Positions 61,600-64,000 of a stretch of DNA of 64,000 nucleotides are shown here, in pieces. The notes under the pieces are model-generated. The model saw nothing but the letters and a program-made list of their open reading frames with translations, was not told the DNA's origin and searched no databases. The DNA lies in contig DASPMY010000036.1 in NCBI GenBank assembly GCA_035626815.1, positions 37,499 to 101,498 on the forward strand. Reading direction: 5' to 3'. This DNA is from Croceibacterium_A sp035626815. Its GTDB lineage: Bacteria; Pseudomonadota; Alphaproteobacteria; Sphingomonadales; Sphingomonadaceae. Positions within the stretch are counted from its first letter, which is position 1. Every line of letters starts with the position of its first letter. The translations under genes and the position numbers were made by a program.

Positions 61600-61726
61600 A
61601 AAAAAAGGCCCGGCAGTCGCCTGCCGGGCCCTGGAAGTTTTGGGAGAGGATGCCTGAAAGGCCCGCCCGATATGCCGCCGGCACCCGCATCTCGCAAGTG
61701 CGAAAAGCGCAACCGATGTTGCATGT
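61600..61726 (-). ncRNA. Candidate small RNA with strong terminator, upstream of the cdc48-like gene
   Basis: Read leftward, a perfect 10-bp stem (GGCCCGGCAG..CTGCCGGGCC, 61607-61630) is followed by seven T residues. It lies 120 bp before the cdc48-like start codon and after no gene on that strand. This implies a short independent transcript. A -10-like TAGAAT is at 61733-61738, though no good -35 is seen. The predicted RNA holds an unpaired-looking TCCTCTCCC (61642-61650), like the CCUCC-type anti-Shine-Dalgarno loops of alphaproteobacterial sRNAs. The rest of 61478-61907 shows only A+T-rich intergenic sequence and probable promoters. Confidence 0.45.
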
Positions 61727-61907
61727 TTTGCAATTCTAAGCCGGCTAGCCTGTTTTTGCCCGCTAATTAACTGACACACGTGTCGATGTTGCGCTCCGAC
61801 TGCACACGCGCGCCGGCGATCTTTTGCAGCGCGTCATATTCGCTCGGGCGCCGTGACAGCGCCGCCGCAATCGCCTAATCCCGCGCAGCAACCAGCGGAG
61901 GGCGCGC

Positions 61908-62627
61908 ATGAACAAGCTCTATCCCGATGCCGCCGCGGCGCTCGACGGGGTGCTGCGCGACGGCATGCTGATCGCCGCGGGCGGGTTCGGCCTGTGCGGC
62001 ATTCCCGAGCGGCTGATCGCGGCGATCGAGGCGAGCGGGGTCAAGGACCTGACCTTCGCCAGCAACAACGCCGGGATCGACAACGAAGGCATCGGCAAGC
62101 TGCTGCGCACGCGGCAGGTGAGCAAGATGATCAGCTCCTACGTCGGCGAGAACAAGGAGTTCGAGCGGCAGTACCTCGCCGGCGAGCTCACGGTCGAGTT
62201 CTGCCCGCAAGGCACGCTCGCCGAGCGGATGCGCGCCGGCGGCGCCGGGATTCCCGGGTTCTACACCAGGACCGGCGTCGGCACCCAGGTCGCCGAAGGC
62301 AAGGAGACGAAGGTCTTCGACGGCCCCAACGGGCCCGAGGAATACGTGCTCGAGCGCGGCATCTTCGCCGACCTCAGCATCGTCAAGGCGTGGAAGGCCG
62401 ACCCGACCGGCAACCTCGTGTTCCGCAAGACCGCGCGCAATTTCAACTTGCCCGCCGCGACCTGCGGCAAGGTGTGCGTGGTCGAGGTCGAGGAGATCGT
62501 CCCGACCGGCAGTCTCGACCCCGACGGCATCCACCTGCCCGGCGTCTACGTCCAGCGCATGATCGTCGGCGCGCCCTACGACAAGAAGATCGAGTTCACG
62601 ACCACGCGCGAGCGGGAGGCGGCCTGA
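61908..62627 (+). CDS. scoA: 3-oxoacid CoA-transferase subunit A
   Basis: A 239-residue alpha subunit of succinyl-CoA:3-oxoacid CoA-transferase, which activates acetoacetate with CoA from succinyl-CoA. It shows GMLIAAGGFGLCGIPERLIA, LTFASNNAGIDNEGIGKLL and FCPQGTLAERMRAGGAGIPG, all standard for the family. Its stop overlaps the next ATG (TGATG). The second subunit is separated from it by one small gene, which is unusual. A GGAGGG precedes the start. Confidence 0.95.
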   Translation: MNKLYPDAAAALDGVLRDGMLIAAGGFGLCGIPERLIAAIEASGVKDLTFASNNAGIDNEGIGKLLRTRQVSKMISSYVGENKEFERQYLAGELTVEFCPQGTLAERMRAGGAGIPGFYTRTGVGTQVAEGKETKVFDGPNGPEEYVLERGIFADLSIVKAWKADPTGNLVFRKTARNFNLPAATCGKVCVVEVEEIVPTGSLDPDGIHLPGVYVQRMIVGAPYDKKIEFTTTREREAA

Positions 62628-62908
62628 TGGCCGAAGCTTCGCGCGATTCTGAAGCCGTCGATCTGATTCGAGCATGGATAAACGATGACGGATACGCCGA
62701 TGTGAGGATCGCAGCCTTCCAGCTGGAAGGCCCGGAAAACTTCGGCCGCTTCTTGGCAGATGTCGCCCGTCACGGAGCGCTGGCGTATGCCACGACCTGG
62801 TCTATCGATGAGGACGACGCGCTCCAGGCGATCATCGATGGCCTCAATGGACAGCTGCGGGACCAATTCTCGAAAGTGACCAAGATTCAAGCCGGGAGTT
62901 TGAGCTGA
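62627..62908 (+). CDS. Small protein wedged between CoA-transferase subunits (DUF5076-like)
   Basis: 93 residues: EAVDLIRAWINDDGYADVRI, AAFQLEGPENFGRFLADVAR, HGALAYATTWSIDEDDALQA and so on. The layout (VxxLRxWxxxxG..V.., LxDxARHxAxAYA, then a DALxxIxxGL helix) resembles the DUF5076 family of sphingomonads. That assignment is from memory of the pattern. It has TGATG overlaps with both scoA and scoB and thus is co-translated. Its base composition is clearly less G+C-rich than its flanks. Function is unknown. Confidence 0.65.
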   Translation: MAEASRDSEAVDLIRAWINDDGYADVRIAAFQLEGPENFGRFLADVARHGALAYATTWSIDEDDALQAIIDGLNGQLRDQFSKVTKIQAGSLS

Positions 62909-63543
62909 TGCCGTGGGACCGCAACCAGATGGCCGCCCGCGCCGCGCAGGAATTGCGCGACGGGTACTACGTCAACCTCGGCATCGGCATCCCGACGCTG
63001 GTCGCCAACCACATCCCGCCGGGCATGGAAGTGACGCTGCAAAGCGAGAACGGCATGCTCGGGATCGGCCCGTTCCCCTATCCCGACGAGGTCGACGCCG
63101 ACCTGATCAACGCCGGCAAGCAGACCATCAGCGAGCTGCCGCAGACCGCCTATTTCGACAGCGCGGCGAGCTTCGCGATGATCCGCGGCGGGCACATCGA
63201 CCTCGCCGTGCTCGGCTCGATGGAGGTCTCGCAAGACGGCGACATCGCCAACTGGATGATCCCCGGCAAGCTGATCAAGGGCATGGGCGGGGCGATGGAC
63301 CTGGTCGCCGGGGTCAAGAAGATCATCGTGGTGATGGAGCACGTCTCGAAGAACGGCGACGCCAAGTTCATCCCCGAATGCACGCTGCCGCTGACCGGGC
63401 GCAACGTGGTCGACATGATCATCACCGACCTCGCCGTGTTCCACCGCCCCGACCACGCCAGCCCGTTCCGGCTGGTCGAGCTGGCGCCGGGCGTGAGCGC
63501 CGATGAAGTGGCGGCGAAGACGACGGCGCGCTACGCGAGCTGA
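62908..63543 (+). CDS. scoB: 3-oxoacid CoA-transferase subunit B
   Basis: A 211-residue beta subunit. The catalytic Glu lies in VTLQSENGMLGIGPFP, preceded by YYVNLGIGIPTLVANHIP and followed by FDSAASFAMIRGGHIDLAVL and IPGKLIKGMGGAMDLVAG. With ScoA it forms the active CoA-transferase used in ketone-body, acetoacetate and PHB degradation. The ATG overlaps the stop of the small interposed gene (TGATG). Confidence 0.96.
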   Translation: MPWDRNQMAARAAQELRDGYYVNLGIGIPTLVANHIPPGMEVTLQSENGMLGIGPFPYPDEVDADLINAGKQTISELPQTAYFDSAASFAMIRGGHIDLAVLGSMEVSQDGDIANWMIPGKLIKGMGGAMDLVAGVKKIIVVMEHVSKNGDAKFIPECTLPLTGRNVVDMIITDLAVFHRPDHASPFRLVELAPGVSADEVAAKTTARYAS

Positions 63544-63810
63544 GGCCGAGCGCGCGCGTCGGACAACGCGGGCTCAATTCCGCATTCGACCCATTGAGGG
63601 CATCCGGCGACCGAGCGACGGCTCGCTTCATGCCCGTCGGCCCACTCGAGGTAAGCTGGTCACTGGCTGAAAGCCGTCCTGCGGGGAGCGGCTAAATGTC
63701 TGTTTTGAAAACGACACCGGTAGACTCGGCGCACCTTATCTGTACACTTTGCCCCTCGCAGCGAGCCCTCATTTCCCATCGTCCGGCGATCCACCGGCAG
63801 GAGAGCGAAA
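63544..63810. other. Intergenic region before the RTX-repeat gene
   Basis: About 267 bp with lower G+C than its surroundings. No convincing gene, hairpin terminator or consensus promoter is seen. It may hold the promoter of the RTX-type gene. A 65-codon frame at 63696 was considered and rejected. Confidence 0.5.
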
Positions 63811-64000
63811 TTGGATGTCGAAGGTACCATCAACGGCGAAAGCCTGAATGGGTCGGAAAGCGCCGACGTCATCCGCGGCAAGGGCGGACATGACGTCATC
63901 CGCGGGCTTGGCGGCGATGACACCATCTATGCCGGGGGCGGTCACGATACCCTCCACGGGAACGATGGAAACGACGTGATCTACGGCGGGGGCGGCTGGG
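63811..64000 (+). CDS. RTX (hemolysin-type calcium-binding repeat) protein, N-terminal fragment
   Basis: Begins at TTG 63811, seven bases after AGGAG; a nearby ATG is out of frame and stops early. The first residues LDVEGTINGESLNGSESADV are followed by nonapeptide repeats GKGGHDVIR, GLGGDDTIY, AGGGHDTLH, GNDGNDVIY and GGGGW. These follow the GGxGxDxUx rule that binds Ca2+ in a parallel beta roll. Such proteins are exported by type I secretion through a C-terminal signal, which lies beyond the window. Cargo or enzymatic domains cannot be seen. Confidence 0.85.
   Translation, partial: MDVEGTINGESLNGSESADVIRGKGGHDVIRGLGGDDTIYAGGGHDTLHGNDGNDVIYGGGGW

Noticed and set aside
63696..63893. A 65-codon frame with a fair ribosome site before the RTX gene
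   Set aside because: It overlaps the start of the better-supported RTX frame. Its second half is Arg/His-rich like a shadow frame, and nothing else supports it.

Overview
This is a very G+C-rich, densely coding chromosomal segment. It most resembles an alphaproteobacterium of the order Sphingomonadales (Sphingomonadaceae/Erythrobacteraceae type). The evidence is the core gene sequences (RpoB/RpoC, GroEL, PolA, GltX, PutA without a DNA-binding domain), a HrcA/CIRCE-type groESL control region, a Zur-type zinc receptor, and the dispersed palindromes (TGTCTCGACTTCGCTCGACA and TCCCTGC..GCAGGGA types) that are common in sphingomonad genomes. No tRNA, rRNA, CRISPR array, intact transposon or prophage is seen. 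Most loci are ordinary chromosomal housekeeping or catabolic genes.

Layout. 1-6.3 kb: an aldehyde dehydrogenase (cut by the window edge) divergent from two GMC flavoprotein alcohol dehydrogenases with a SnoaL-like protein between them, then thioredoxin reductase. 6.3-9.6 kb: an LtaS-like membrane sulfatase-fold enzyme, a secreted protein of unknown function and an M15-type peptidase. 9.7-18.3 kb: one leftward chemotaxis operon, cheA-cheW-cheY-cheB-cheR-(GGDEF-EAL)-mcp, with overlapping or closely spaced genes. 18.4-24.3 kb: a TPP-dependent enzyme divergent from an MBL hydrolase, then bifunctional putA, which carries a palindromic repeat in frame between its two catalytic halves. 24.5-30.1 kb: dcd, a DoxX protein, a ZnuD-like TonB receptor with a Zur-box-like palindrome upstream, gltX and two small exported proteins.

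30.3-40.8 kb: RNA polymerase genes rpoB-rpoC (leftward) lie head-to-head with rplJ-rplL (rightward). The usual rplJL-rpoBC order is therefore broken. The ~860 bp between them holds a separate promoter for each side, a probable L10 leader, a 23-residue membrane peptide gene and the fossil of an Xre-type regulator. 40.8-45.2 kb: small unknown or exported proteins, a lipoprotein cytochrome c and a MATE transporter. 45.2-47.4 kb: groESL with sigma70 promoter, CIRCE and terminator.

47.4-56.1 kb is the most accessory-like part: a secreted lipase, a Nif11-domain/sulfotransferase fusion, a BaeRF/host-attachment family protein, a PIMT/erythromycin-esterase fusion, a DUF1326-DUF2182 pair, a lipoprotein methyltransferase, a class A beta-lactamase-like hydrolase and an acidic lipoprotein. 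56.2-64 kb: polA, a bacterial CDC48-type AAA ATPase, a candidate small RNA, scoA-scoB with a small gene wedged between them, and the start of an RTX-repeat protein running off the end.

I did not find a complete, clearly undescribed defence or biosynthetic system. The best leads are the Nif11-sulfotransferase fusion, the PIMT-esterase fusion, the split rpl/rpo locus with its peptide and gene fossil, the CheA tail with a second CheW-like and a receiver-like segment, and the candidate sRNA upstream of cdc48.
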